NCBI RefSeq assembly: GCF_009389715.1
Contig: NC_052396.1
Span: 17,514,631-17,578,630, forward strand
Direction of reading: 5' to 3'
Length of the DNA stretch: 64,000 nt
Source: Phoenix dactylifera
Taxonomy: Eukaryota; Streptophyta; Magnoliopsida; Arecales; Arecaceae
In this document: piece after piece, positions 1-10,042 of the stretch
Layout: each line of letters starts with the position of its first letter
How positions within the stretch are numbered: position 1 is the stretch's first letter
The notes under the pieces: model-generated
Told to the model about the DNA's origin: nothing
The model's database searches: none
Seen by the model: only the letters and a program-made list of their open reading frames with translations
Translations under genes and position numbers: made by a program

Positions 1-1711
1 CGAGGCCCTAGGCGAGGTTGGTGGCTGAATGCGGATGAGAACGGGGTAAAGTTGGGGTTGTCGGGGTAGTTTGAGAGAGGGTATTGGGGGAGTGCTCGTA
101 GGCGAGGTAGATGTTGTTGCCAATGAGGGAGGCGTTGAGGAGGCAGACAAAAGCGGCTCTTGCACATGGCGAAGGGGCAGGAAGGGTGTTGGGTTCGCTG
201 CGGAAGGGGCGTTGGAAGATGATAGTGTCCTTGCCATGGAGGGAGCAGTGTCGGGAGGAGGAGGCAGAGGTGATGAACTTGTTGGTGGAGGTGCAAATCT
301 CAAAGAAGGGGTAGAGGATTGGGGTCTCCTGGAGGGTGTGTTGGTCAGGAAGGCTGATGAGGAGGAGGCTGATGAGGCGGCAAAGGCAGCCATGGAGGAG
401 GAGGAGGTGGAGGTCTTGGTCCGGCAGTAGATACATACAGGAGTCAATGATGAAGAAGCTGGAGGAGAAGCAGGAGGTGGGGTGGGGCTTGAGTGGGATG
501 CCATGGGGAATGAGGCCTCGAAACTGGAATCAAGTTAGGGTTAGGGTTTGGAGGATGGAAGGGGAAAAGAGTAAAGTGCGGGGGGAAGGCGAGGAGAACA
601 AAGATCTGGTGGAAGAGGAGGTTATGCCGCCACCACCGAATTCCTCTTCCACCACCGGTTGCCATTTGTTTTCTAGCATACCCTTTAACAATTGATGGCT
701 AGGATCACTACTTAATTTGTATTAAAAATAATATGGAAGTACTGTAGCAAAACCCTTTTTGTATTATTTGAACTCAATTGATATAATTACTAAAAATCGA
801 CAATTCAAAGACAAGGAATTCCTTGTATTATTTCAGTTGCCTGTAAAAATATATAAACTTACCTTTGTGAATATTGTTGTACTCTTCTTGTTTAATTGGT
901 ATATTTGCTTTATGGAAGGCTGGATATGTTGACAATCATACATACGAAAGGCTATGTGCATTACTTTCAGGAACTCTAACAGATTCAGCAGAAATCAGTC
1001 CGAATTCATGATTTTCCTTGTATCAATAATTAAATTGGCATAAATACTCCTCACCTCCCTGAACAAGCTTAGGGCTTGAATTAGTAGTGTCTGATGAGTA
1101 ACCAAAGTATTGATACTGGTATACATGCTGGCACTTCAATTGTAAGAATTAATTAAGCCATTCAATCATGTAATGATGTTTTCACTTCGAACTCTAGCAA
1201 TGAATATGAACATTTTTTTTACAAGTACACCATATTTATTCTCCGGATTATTGCTGATGTACTCTGCCAATTTAGATCAACTAAGAGAATCATTTTAAAT
1301 CATCCAGTTGATTGTTGATAAGTGCAATATTTGTGATTTATTTGTTGTAGCACAAATCCTAACTACATAACCAGCCATATAAAGTTGACTTGGAGTAGGG
1401 CAGGTTGCCAACACATAATTATTATTGCATCCTACGACCTTGTTATTCGTACAAATTTCACAGTTTACAATTACATTGCAAATTCAGTGTAGATTCTCTG
1501 AAAATTATATTTTGCATCTACAATATTTTGACTTTTTCTTTTCTTACACTTTAATTATTTTTATATCCTATTCCAGTTCTTATGTTATCTACCTGGATTT
1601 TGACATGCCTTCTTTCTCTGGCTCGATATAGGGGTTCTTATTCGCTCTTTCCTGTATAACTGATTTTTTATCTGCTTAACTTGCTCTCTTAACTTGCATG
1701 CTTTTATGCAG
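1..1711. other. Window edge to first helicase exon: intron or upstream sequence
   Basis: No exon of the helicase gene is recognisable here. Positions 1-665 are GC-rich and low in complexity. They have a 142-codon open frame on the minus strand (436-8) and purine-rich frames on the plus strand, none of which I recognise. From about 700 to 1711 the sequence is AT-rich and intron-like, ending in a pyrimidine stretch and the AG that opens the first recognised exon. Whether 1-665 is intronic, an inserted segment or the first exon of an opposed gene cannot be decided from this window. Confidence 0.4.
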
Positions 1712-4483
1712 GAGTCTCTCCAACTGCCATTGCTGTTCAATCACCTTATATTGCTCAGGTACAGCTTTTGAGGGATAGGCTTGATGAATTTCCAGAAGCT
1801 TCTGGTGTTGAGGCTGCAACTATAGACAGCTTTCAGGGGAGGGAGGCTGATGCTGTAATTATATCAATGGTACGCTATTGCTTTCCAGTAGTGTCACTTT
1901 TAGAAAAAGATTTTCATAGATATATCTATCATATAGGTTTATTCTTACATAATACAGAAGCTATGTTGCATATATTTGTCTATACTTGAGCAGATCTGCA
2001 AGAATTAAGTCCACTATTCATAAGATAGAAACTTTAAATGTCCTTATAACTGCCTGGAACTATTTACATTGGAATTTTTACAGGCGTCTGACAATTCAAA
2101 GATATGGGAATTCCTTTGTGTGATTAAGACAAGGAATCCGTATCCTCAAGGACAGCATGTTTAAATATGGTTCTAGTAGATGTCTTGGGCTTCATCTAGG
2201 CTCTATCAGGAGTTCAAGGCACTTGAAACTGCCACTTTGAGTTCCCGCTAGCATTTTTAGCCTCAATGCTACATGATAATAAACATTTTTCGGATATTAT
2301 ACCAGTTAAACCTTGTAGTCTTTCGAGCAGTCTTTATGAGGTGGCATTAAATGCCAACTATCAGTCTTGTGTTTACCTTTCTTTACTTTCTTTCTTTGAA
2401 TGTAAGGGAGTAGGTGGTTTTGTTAATAACTAGTATAGCACACAACCACATCCATAACCATGATCATCAAGTTGTTGTTCCAAATATTTTGAGTTAGCTT
2501 TATAAAACTCCATATGCAAATTATTCCTGTTTGTGACTACCTTTGAAGTTATTGCAGGATCTGCCATGTCCTTTCTCAAAACTTCCTTTCATGTTAGCTT
2601 AGATTTCATCCTCCTCTTCTTAAATCCTTCAATAGACTATGCCCCCTTGCTGCCTCTTGAGATCTTAGCTGTACTTGTCTGTACCATTTGAACTGTTTCT
2701 TAATCACTTTAATTGCTGCAACTAGTGTAACAAATATTACTGTAATATCAATAGGCCCTCAGATGTTTTACGTTTTTGTTAGTGTTTTTTATGCTTTATA
2801 TTATCATATCAAGTTCAGGATTCCAAATTATAAACATTGTACTGATAGGGCTCAGTTCCAAACAGATTGACTTACAACATCGACCAATTCATGATAGACG
2901 GGCTCTCGGTCTCACGCAACACTCACTTTTAGTATGTCGCTCCCTCTCTAGGAGCCTTATGCTTGAGAATCAAAGAACATCTCATTACACGAGGCATGGG
3001 CCAGCTGTGTGCAGTGGTTGATATATTGGCTGCCACAAACTGATTTTTGGCCCCTCTTGAAGTAGTATTTCGAGATCTTGCATTGCTACTATTGATATAA
3101 ATTTGCTTGATTGATGGCCTTCGTCATCTTGCATATTCATGTATTTGAGATTCGAACCTGATTTCGCAGCCTATCATAATTCCTTATTGTATAATATCTT
3201 CTGTGTATATATCTATCAGTTTGATATACAAGTTAACAACTAGTGTATCATCTGATTTGTCCAACAACTGATTATGCACTTCCACTAGCACTGGAGACCA
3301 TGGAATGCCGTACCGGCCCGTACCGGCCGGTACGTACCGGTCCGGCCGTGGACCGGTACCGGAACGGATAAAAAACCGGTATTTCCCGGTTTTTTATCCG
3401 AACCGGCCGGTTCGGGCCCGTACCGGCCGGTTCGGGCCCGTACCGGCCGGTTCGGGCCCGTACCGGCCGGTTCGGGGCCCGTACCGGCCGGTTCGGGCCC
3501 GTACCGGCCGGTTCGGAGCCCGTACCGGCCGGTACGGGACCGGTACCAGCCGGTACATACCGGACCGGTACCGTACCGGTCCGGCCGGCCACCGGTACCG
3601 GTACGGCGGACCTTGCTGGAGACTAATCTGCATTTGATTTTTTATTGTGACTTTGTGCATCTGTTGTTGCATTAACCTGTATTTTATCGATTTGTGAGTA
3701 TGGGCTGCGGCAAGTTTTCTTTGAGCTATCCTGGTTTGAGAATTAAGCATCTGCAAGCACAGCCTGAGACTAGATATTCCCAGTTACATAATGGTTGTTT
3801 CTCTGCCCAAAAGCCTTTACTAGTTGGTGATGATTCACATTAAGGAACAAAGAAGATGTCATGCATTTCCAAACTATACTGATGGATTAGTTCGAGTCTC
3901 TATTACAGTTAGCAGTTAAGTTTGATCTTGTTCGGCGTCTGAATAAAAGGTAAGCCAGCTTCTTTGTTATAATAATGATTACGCTCATGGATGAGTTGAA
4001 AGTAAAGGATGCACTTGAAACACACCAACATTGTATGCCAATGCTCAAAGACATCGCTAAGATGAATTGTTTTGATCATTTGCCATATCACAAGCAAACT
4101 TCTGAGCAGTGCATCAAGCTCTGCTCGAGAGCATTCGTGCATTTTATGTGCTGAATTCTTGTTCGATTACATTCAATCAATCTGTCTTCTTAATTAAATA
4201 TTGTGCCATTGAGTTCTTCTACTGTTCTGGCTTTCCACAGGTCCGATCTAATATTCTTGGAGCGGTTGGATTTCTGGGTGACAGCAGGCGAATGAACGTC
4301 GCCATAACGAGGGCACGCAAGCATGTTGCACTTGTATGCGATAGCTCAACCATATGCCATAACACCTTCTTGGCCAGGCTCCTTCGTCACATCCGGCGTT
4401 TTGGGAGGGTTCAACATGCGAAGCCGGGTTCTTTTGGGGGATCTGGATTGGGCATAACTCCCATGTTGCCCTCCATCAAGTAA
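1712..4483 (+). CDS. 3' end of SMUBP-2/IGHMBP2-like superfamily 1 helicase (last two exons)
   Basis: This is the C-terminal end of a DEAD-like superfamily 1 (UPF1-like) helicase, closest as I recall to the plant SMUBP-2-like protein At5g35970. Exon A is 1712-1869 and exon B is 4241-4483, with TAA at 4481-4483. The junction is in phase 0 and has GT..AG ends. Exon A encodes SPYIAQVQLLRDRL and then helicase motif V (TIDSFQGREAD). Exon B encodes motif VI (GDSRRMNVAITRARKHV) and a conserved C-terminal tail ending MLPSIK. In this family these motifs bind nucleotide and couple ATP hydrolysis to unwinding of RNA or DNA. Upstream exons with the Walker motifs lie outside the window or are not recognisable, so the gene is partial here. 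The 2.37 kb last intron carries a GC-rich MITE. No frameshift or stop is seen in the two exons. Confidence 0.9.
1870..4240 (+). other. Last intron of the helicase gene
   Basis: This AT-rich intron of 2,371 bp starts GTACGC and ends in a pyrimidine-rich stretch followed by CACAG. It holds the MITE at 3299-3615. No other coding potential is supported: the short frames inside it match nothing I recognise. Confidence 0.75.
3299..3615. mobile_element. GC-rich palindromic MITE, probably hAT-type, with 8-bp target duplication
   Basis: This is a 317-bp GC-rich island inside an AT-rich intron. It is flanked on both sides by the 8-mer ctggagac (3291-3298 and 3616-3623), as expected for a hAT target-site duplication. 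The left end reads CATGGAATGCCGTACCGG. The right end, reverse-complemented, reads CAAGGTCCGCCGTACCGG, so 14 of 18 terminal bases match as an inverted repeat. The interior is about six tandem copies of a 20-22 bp unit combining GTACCGGCCGG with TTCGGGCCC, plus an inner hairpin around aaaaaccggt. There is no transposase, so it would be non-autonomous. The hAT assignment rests on the duplication length and CA..G ends; the left terminus departs from the hAT consensus at its third base. Confidence 0.75.
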
Positions 4484-4491
4484 TTGCCTTA

Positions 4492-4492
<1 letters not shown>

Positions 4493-4555
<63 letters not shown>
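4493..4555. repeat. (TA)n microsatellite
   Basis: An uninterrupted run of about 30 TA dinucleotides begins a few bases after the helicase stop codon, so it probably lies in the 3' UTR or just beyond it. Confidence 0.95.
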
Positions 4556-4557
<2 letters not shown>

Positions 4558-5537
4558 ATTATTTTTATAGAAGTCCAAATTCAATGTATGTTTATACAAC
4601 CAATTGAGAGAGAATCGTTGTAGATATAGTTTTAACTCTCCCATTCTTGTACATGTCGTATCCATTTTTTACACGTATGTTGAAATTTGTTATTATTTTG
4701 TTCTCTCCGCATCATTTCTCCTCGATCTTGTACAAGTTTGTGGGGTGAACATGTGCGCTCAGCAAGATCAAGGTTAACCCTCTACTACAAAATTTGTCCA
4801 TCAAAGTCTTTCCATGGTTTGAGACGACGTAGCAGCAATAGTCAACAGTCTAGTGAATTCTTTGCCACTTAATGCATCCATCTTATATTATATGCGTGGG
4901 GTTTGGTAGGGTTCTTTTTGTTGCTTGTTTAGCAAGAATTTTGATGGCGAAAATACTAAGCATCTTGACCTCTTTGACTTCAGAATATCCAAGGTGAATA
5001 ACTTTGGTAGAATTGAGGTATCTGAGGTATCGTTCTGCTCGTATCAATAAAGACCAAAAATTATAGCGACATCTCATTTATTGCATGGTCGGCATGGTTA
5101 CTGTTGTGTTGCTTGTATGAGATTGTTATTACGTTGTAGACGTGGTGCCGACCATCTTAGAGACTCCTTTCTATTTTCTATTTTATATAAAAGGGTGGCT
5201 TGGAGATTCTCAGGTAGTCTCATCATAGAGACTCCTTTCTATAAATTTTCGCTATTTCCCACCGTTGCTCCAGTTTTCCAGGGGGTCTCTTCGGCATATG
5301 GGTTTCTTGCGAGTTAGCTTAATTCTTTCTTTATCTTGATCTCATTCGGTTTTATTCAGTTCGATTTTTGACCGACCTCAAAGCAAGCCGAGTAGCATCT
5401 CGATCTCGATCCAGAATTTAGCAGCAAACTTGGAACTCTGCAGGACAAGCGCTTTGGGGCACGTTAAGTTTGGTAGTATAGGATCCGTTGCATTAGAGAG
5501 CAAAGGCCTGTAGCGTCACTAGCGTGGGCGAAGGGCA
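4556..5537. other. Spacer between helicase and JMJD7-like genes
   Basis: About 1 kb of AT-rich sequence that should contain the helicase polyadenylation region and the promoter and 5' UTR of the downstream JmjC gene. No convincing TATA box or conserved element was identified. Confidence 0.5.
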
Positions 5538-6738
5538 ATGGGGGAGGAGAGGAGGCTGAGGGATCTGTGGGCGGAGGCAAGAGAGCTGAGCCTCGGCACC
5601 TCCGGCTGTGTGGACCGCCTCGACGCGCCCCCATCCCCTCTCCGCTTCCTCCGGGACTACGTCTCCGCCAACAAGCCCTGCCTCATCTCCCGAGCCGCCA
5701 CCCGCGGTTGGCCCGCAGTCTCTCTCTGGTCCGACGACGCCTACCTCCGCCGCGCCCTCCGCGGCCACGCCGTCTCCGTCCACCTCACCCCCCACGGCCG
5801 CGCCGACTCCCTCGTCCCCCTCCCTTCCGCCCGCGGCCGGGGGGGCGGCCTCTGCTTCGCCTCCGCCGCCGTCCGCTCCATGGACTTCTCCGAGGCCCTC
5901 GAGCTGATCACCGCCACCGGCTCGCCCTCGTCACCGACCGTGGCCTACGCCCAGCAGCAGAACGACTGCTTCCGGGCGGAGTACTCGGCGCTGGCGGGGG
6001 ACGTGGAGCCGGACGTCCCGTGGGCCACCGAGGCGCTCGGCCGCCTCCCGGAGGCCGTGAACCTTTGGATCGGGAACGGGCGGTCGGAGACGTCGTTCCA
6101 CAAGGACCACTACGAGAACCTCTACGCCGTCATCACGGGGGAGAAGCACTTCCTCCTGCTGCCCCCAACCGACGTCCACCGCCTCTACGTCCGCCATTAC
6201 CCAGCTGCCCACTACGTGCTCGACGATGGGGGGGAGTTGCGCTTGGAACTGGAACAGCCGGAGAGGCAGGTTCCATGGTGCAGCGTGGACCCGTACCCGG
6301 AGACGGCCGAGGCCCTGGCGGAGCAGAGGGAGGCCTTCCCCCTCTACTTTGACGGCCCCAAGCCTTTCGAATGCACCGTAAAGGCTGGCGAGATCCTCTA
6401 CCTGTAAGTAAATTACCTCCTCTCCGCCCCCATCATCAACATCGCCTACTCTCTCCTATAACTTGTTTATGGTGATCCAGGCCTAGCATGTGGTTTCATC
6501 ATGTGAGGCAAACGCCTGACCGCCATGGGCGGACCATTGCCGTCAACTACTGTAAGTATCTAGTGTTGCTCGAAATGCATGGCATCCTCTTTGTTCCTTA
6601 CCATTGAACAAAAAGAAAAAAAAATTGTTGGCTGTCACAGGGTACGACATGCAATTTGATATCAAATACGCGTACTTCAGCTTCTTGCAATCCATCGACT
6701 ACACTCTTCCTCCTTGCAAGCCTTCAGCGAAGGTCTGA
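5538..6738 (+). CDS. JmjC-domain Fe(II)/2-oxoglutarate hydroxylase, JMJD7-like
   Basis: Three exons (5538-6403, 6481-6551, 6641-6738) encode 344 residues, close to the 316 of human JMJD7. Both introns are short (77 and 89 bp), GT..AG, and keep the frame. The cupin-like JmjC domain shows the HxD iron ligands H188 and D190 in SFHKDHYENLY. A lysine in the GEKHF strand (K203) fits the 2-oxoglutarate anchor. The distal histidine lies in MWFHHV (H295 or H296) and is encoded by exon 2. Human JMJD7 is a lysyl (3S)-hydroxylase acting on the GTPases DRG1/2; a similar role in plants is inference. The first in-frame ATG at 5538 leads straight into the conserved N-terminal RLRDLWAEARELS region. Exon 1 is extremely GC-rich, as in many monocot genes. 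The gene is complete and has no disabling change. Confidence 0.92.
6404..6480 (+). other. Intron 1 of JMJD7-like gene
   Basis: A 77-bp intron starting GTAAGTA and ending GATCCAG. It splits a leucine codon (CT|G) just before the PSMWFHH iron-ligand segment. Confidence 0.9.
6552..6640 (+). other. Intron 2 of JMJD7-like gene
   Basis: An 89-bp intron starting GTAAGTA and ending TGTCACAG. It splits a tryptophan codon (T|GG) and is followed by the conserved YDMQFDIKYAYF end of the protein. Confidence 0.9.
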
Positions 6739-6904
6739 AATCTATGAGACTAACTAGTTGGGTATCGCACTCACAGTCAGACAGGTTCGGTGTATTCTGC
6801 CCTGTTGGAGAACAATTTAGTCGAATAGTTGGATTATGTTGGATGTTAAGGAGTCTCAATTTGCAATGTTCTTCTGTTATGCGCTGGCTTTTACTAGTTT
6901 AGAA

Positions 6905-8080
6905 GATCTAATTGAGAAGCAATAATTAGTTGGTTAGGCAGGATTGCCAATAATTAGTTGGTTAGATTCTATCTATATTTACAGTATAATGGTTCAACTG
7001 AATTGTAGTTTCCTCTATTAGAGCATTGTAAGAGATTATATAATCTTCCTGCATGATGAATAAATATCACAAAAGTGTTTTCCTTTGCATTATTGCAATC
7101 TAAGGAGGCCTAGCTCCCTCGAAGTAGCTACTATATTCTTCTTCTGCACTCTATTCGATCCGATATAGGTCCTCAACCGACCACGTCCAGCAAGTCTATA
7201 CCAAAGTGGTATCAGAGCCTGGGCATGGATGAACAAATGGAGCGGATAGAACAGAACTTTCAGTCTCTATCTAATTGTATCACCGAGCTCTTTCAGTTGG
7301 TAGCAAATCAAGAAAGAAGCAGGGCTCGGACGGACCGGGAAGAGACATCCCAAGACCCCGAAGGGTCCAATCTGCTTGTGAAGCGCTTGACACCTGCAGA
7401 ATTGAAGGAGCGGCAAGAAAAGTGCTTATGTTTTTGCTACAATGAGAAATATGGCTCTGGGCATCGTTGCAAGCGACTCTTTATGATTGAAGCATAACAA
7501 GGTGATGAAGAAGACAAAGTCGTGGAGGATGAAGAGGAAGATCATGATGAAGATGATGAAGTACCCAAAATTTAGTTGCATGCTATGAATGGATCTGATG
7601 CTCCTGACACCATGAAGATACTTGGGAGTATTGGAGGTACTGTCATCATTGCCTTAATTGATTCTAGGAGTACTCATAATTTTGTGAGTAAGGAGGTAGC
7701 ACAGAGAACGGGATTACAGCCATGTTGCAAGAAGTCATTAGGCGTGATGGTGGCATCGGGAGAGAGATTGGAGAGTGAAGGCTTGCGTACTGATGTACCC
7801 TTAACAATGCAGCACTTCAATTTCCAAGTGGATCTTTTTGTTCTTCCATTGGAGGGATATGGATTGGTGCTAGGAACTTAATGACTTAAGACTCTTGGGC
7901 CAATTATTTGGGATTTCTTGGAGCTGAAGATGGAGTTCCTGTGTGACGGAAGGTGGATCAAACTCGACGGGATGCGAGAACCTAACAAAAAGAAGGGGGA
8001 GATTCCGGCCAGGTGTGGTGAAGGAGCAAAATCAGCACTTGATCGTTTGTTGGAAAAGTTCCAAGATATTTTGTAGCGGG
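6905..8080 (+). mobile_element. Decayed Ty3/gypsy fragment: LTR end, primer site, gag end, protease
   Basis: TGGTATCAGAGCC at 7207-7219 is the usual initiator-methionine tRNA primer-binding site. The ~290 bp before it, with a duplicated aattagttggttag motif near 6925 and 6950, looks like LTR sequence. Downstream, 7225-7497 encodes a gag end with a divergent zinc knuckle (CFCYNEKYGSGHRC). Next, 7576-7881 encodes a retropepsin-like domain in which the catalytic D-S-G is D-S-R, so the protease should be dead. A broken frame then continues to LLEKFQDIL at about 8075, where polyprotein sequence stops just before reverse transcriptase. In-frame stops at about 7495 and 7573 confirm decay. The downstream limit coincides with the start of LINE-derived sequence. 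Confidence 0.75.
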
Positions 8081-8081
8081 G

Positions 8082-8883
8082 TTGTCCGGTGCTGGCCCTG
8101 ACCCGATGGTGGAGTGTCACGACGGAGCGGCTAGAGGCTTTGGGTCCGGTGCGGGGGCAGAGGATGCAACCAGCTTGGGGGAAGCTTCAACTCACAGTGC
8201 GTGCCATATGGCACGGGGGCACAGTGGGGATCATCTCAAGGAGAGCAGTGCCTCTGGGTTGGCCTTTGAGCTGGGAATGGGGAAGAAGGCAGCGGGTGAA
8301 TCAAGCTTCATCAAGAATGTTGGTGGTCTCAGGACAGAGCCAAGAGGGGGGATGACAGAGGGCCCTGCGGCAACAGATGAAGCCACTGGAGACTTAGCGT
8401 GCCATTTGGCACAACCCGGCGATGGAGGGGATCACCATCGAATATTGATCCAGATGATGGCTGCAGCAAAGGGAGTGAGTCCTGCAGGCTTGGAGAGTGG
8501 AGGGGCTATAGAAGAGGCGATGTTTCATGATTGCAACCCCGAGGTAGGGGGTTGTGATGTATCCTTAGGTGACCAATGAAGGTTATCTTATGGAACTGAC
8601 GTGGCGTGGAGAAGCCCTTCTTTGCTCCGGCTTTTCGCAAGATTGTGCAGCAGCATAGTCCGGATATATGTGTGTTGTTTGAGATCCGGTTATCAGGGAG
8701 GAGCCTACAGAAGGCTAGGAGAGTGGTTTCTCGGTCGTGGGGATTTTATGCAGTGGAGTCTCAGGGGTTGTCGAGTGGCATCATTGTCACTTGGGCGCAG
8801 GGCTCCTGTAGGTTGGATGTCTTCCATGTATGTACCCAGGAGGTGGTTATAGTGATCTCGGAGGGTAGTAGAGTTTCATGGGT
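8082..8883 (+). mobile_element. LINE (L1-type) fragment: ORF1 end and start of ORF2 endonuclease
   Basis: The frame 8082-8579 is glycine- and alanine-rich and could be an ORF1 C-terminus. It ends in TGA, which overlaps the ATG that opens ORF2 (ATGA at 8577-8580). ORF2 begins MKVILWN, then a TGA where the family has Cys (WNCRG), then RGVEKP. It continues through SPDICVLFEIRLSG and ESQGLSSGIIVTW, the start of the apurinic-like endonuclease domain of plant LINEs. The copy stops at about 8883, where oppositely oriented gypsy gag sequence begins. The reverse transcriptase is missing, so this is a dead, 3'-truncated piece. Confidence 0.7.
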
Positions 8884-9404
8884 CCAACTTTTACTTCCTC
8901 AGGAAATCGGAGTGCTCGATACATCTTCTCTATCTCTCGGATCCAAGTCTCGGCTGCCACAGGATCCGATCCACCATCAAACTGTGGTGGGTTCAGCCTG
9001 CGGAATCTCTCATAATGAGATTCCATCGGTTGTATAGGCCTGACAGTCAACTGCATCTGTTGTTGTTGCTGAAGCAGTTGTGCAATTATCTGGCACACCC
9101 TTGCCAGGTTTGCTTGCGTTGCCACAGGGTCTGGGGTGTGTGCCTATGATTGTATGCTAGGGTCTGGGGTGTGTGCCCATGATTGTATACTAGGGTCTGG
9201 AAAAAGTGCTCTCATATCTCCTTCGTCCTCCATATTCCTTATAGCTACCTAGCAGTCAAAAGTTTAGGATGAGACTGAAATAAATTGCTTTCTTTGACTA
9301 ATGTATTATGACAATCTTAATATATTATGATACTCTTAACTACCTATTACCCCAGATTTTTACGGTTATATTTTTGTTAAACCTACAACTCTGATACCAC
9401 CGAA
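8884..9404 (-). mobile_element. Ty3/gypsy chromovirus-like gag N-terminus, leader and primer site
   Basis: On the minus strand a gag reading begins near 9233 and runs to 8884. It includes FRRLNPPQFDGGSDPVAAE and ETWIREIEKMYRALRFPEE, a standard retrotransposon gag start in plant chromoviruses. A 38-bp tandem duplication at 9127-9205 (gggtctggggtgtgtgcc... twice) repeats about 13 residues near the N-terminus, and one copy carries a stop. The leader ends with an imperfect tRNA-Met primer-binding site (ctctgatacca on the plus strand, near 9391-9401). Gag is cut at 8884 at the junction with the LINE fragment. Confidence 0.7.
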
Positions 9405-9947
9405 TGTCACGCCCCGTATCCGGTCCGTGACACGGCCGTGCTATTGTCGACTACCACCCACAATAGCACGAAGCCTCATACATGGGTAAATAGGGTAGTC
9501 AAACCATTCGAACTTTCATATATTAAAGTAGTTCTATTACAACATACTGAGTGGTACAAAACATAAAGCTTCTATACAGTTTATGTATACAAAAGTATTT
9601 TTGCTTTACCCCAAAAGAGAGAAGCCCTGATACAAAATAGGAACGTCTCTAACTGTTATCAGTGGTGAGGATCTGAAAGAAAATACCAATAGAATGGTAT
9701 GAGCTACACGGCTCAGTAAGTAATCCTGCATAATCTTACCAGATCTAGTATAGTACTAAACATGTTCATGCAGGGTTTGAGAAGCTAACATGCACCTTAC
9801 CTAACAATTCATCATGATAAAATATTCATACTGAATCAATAATCATGTTATGTATATTATCAAAAATCTTCATATAAATATACACTGTAAGACCGTATAC
9901 CGGCGTGCCGTGGTTTACACTCTCCGACGCTACGACGGAGTCATTAT

Positions 9948-10042
9948 CGGCCACCGGCGGGGCGAGCTCAGTTATTGTACGGTCACTGGCGGGGTGAGCT
10001 CAGTTATTCTACGGCCACTGGCGGGGCGAGCTCAGTTGCTTT
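9948..10042. repeat. Three tandem copies of a 32-bp GC-rich repeat
   Basis: The motif cggccaccggcggggcgagc, followed by tcagttatt, starts at 9948, 9980 and 10012. The copies are exactly 32 bp apart and differ by a few substitutions. They lie in the putative chromovirus LTR. Confidence 0.85.

Noticed and set aside
3272..3756. Long frames on both strands encoding Arg/Pro/Gly/Thr repeats (RTGRYGPEPAGTGPNRPV-type)
   Set aside because: They are translations of the GC-rich palindromic MITE and appear in several frames at once; no protein family fits.
5567..6352. 261-codon plus-strand frame overlapping JMJD7 exon 1
   Set aside because: Arg/Pro-rich frameshifted reading of GC-rich coding DNA.
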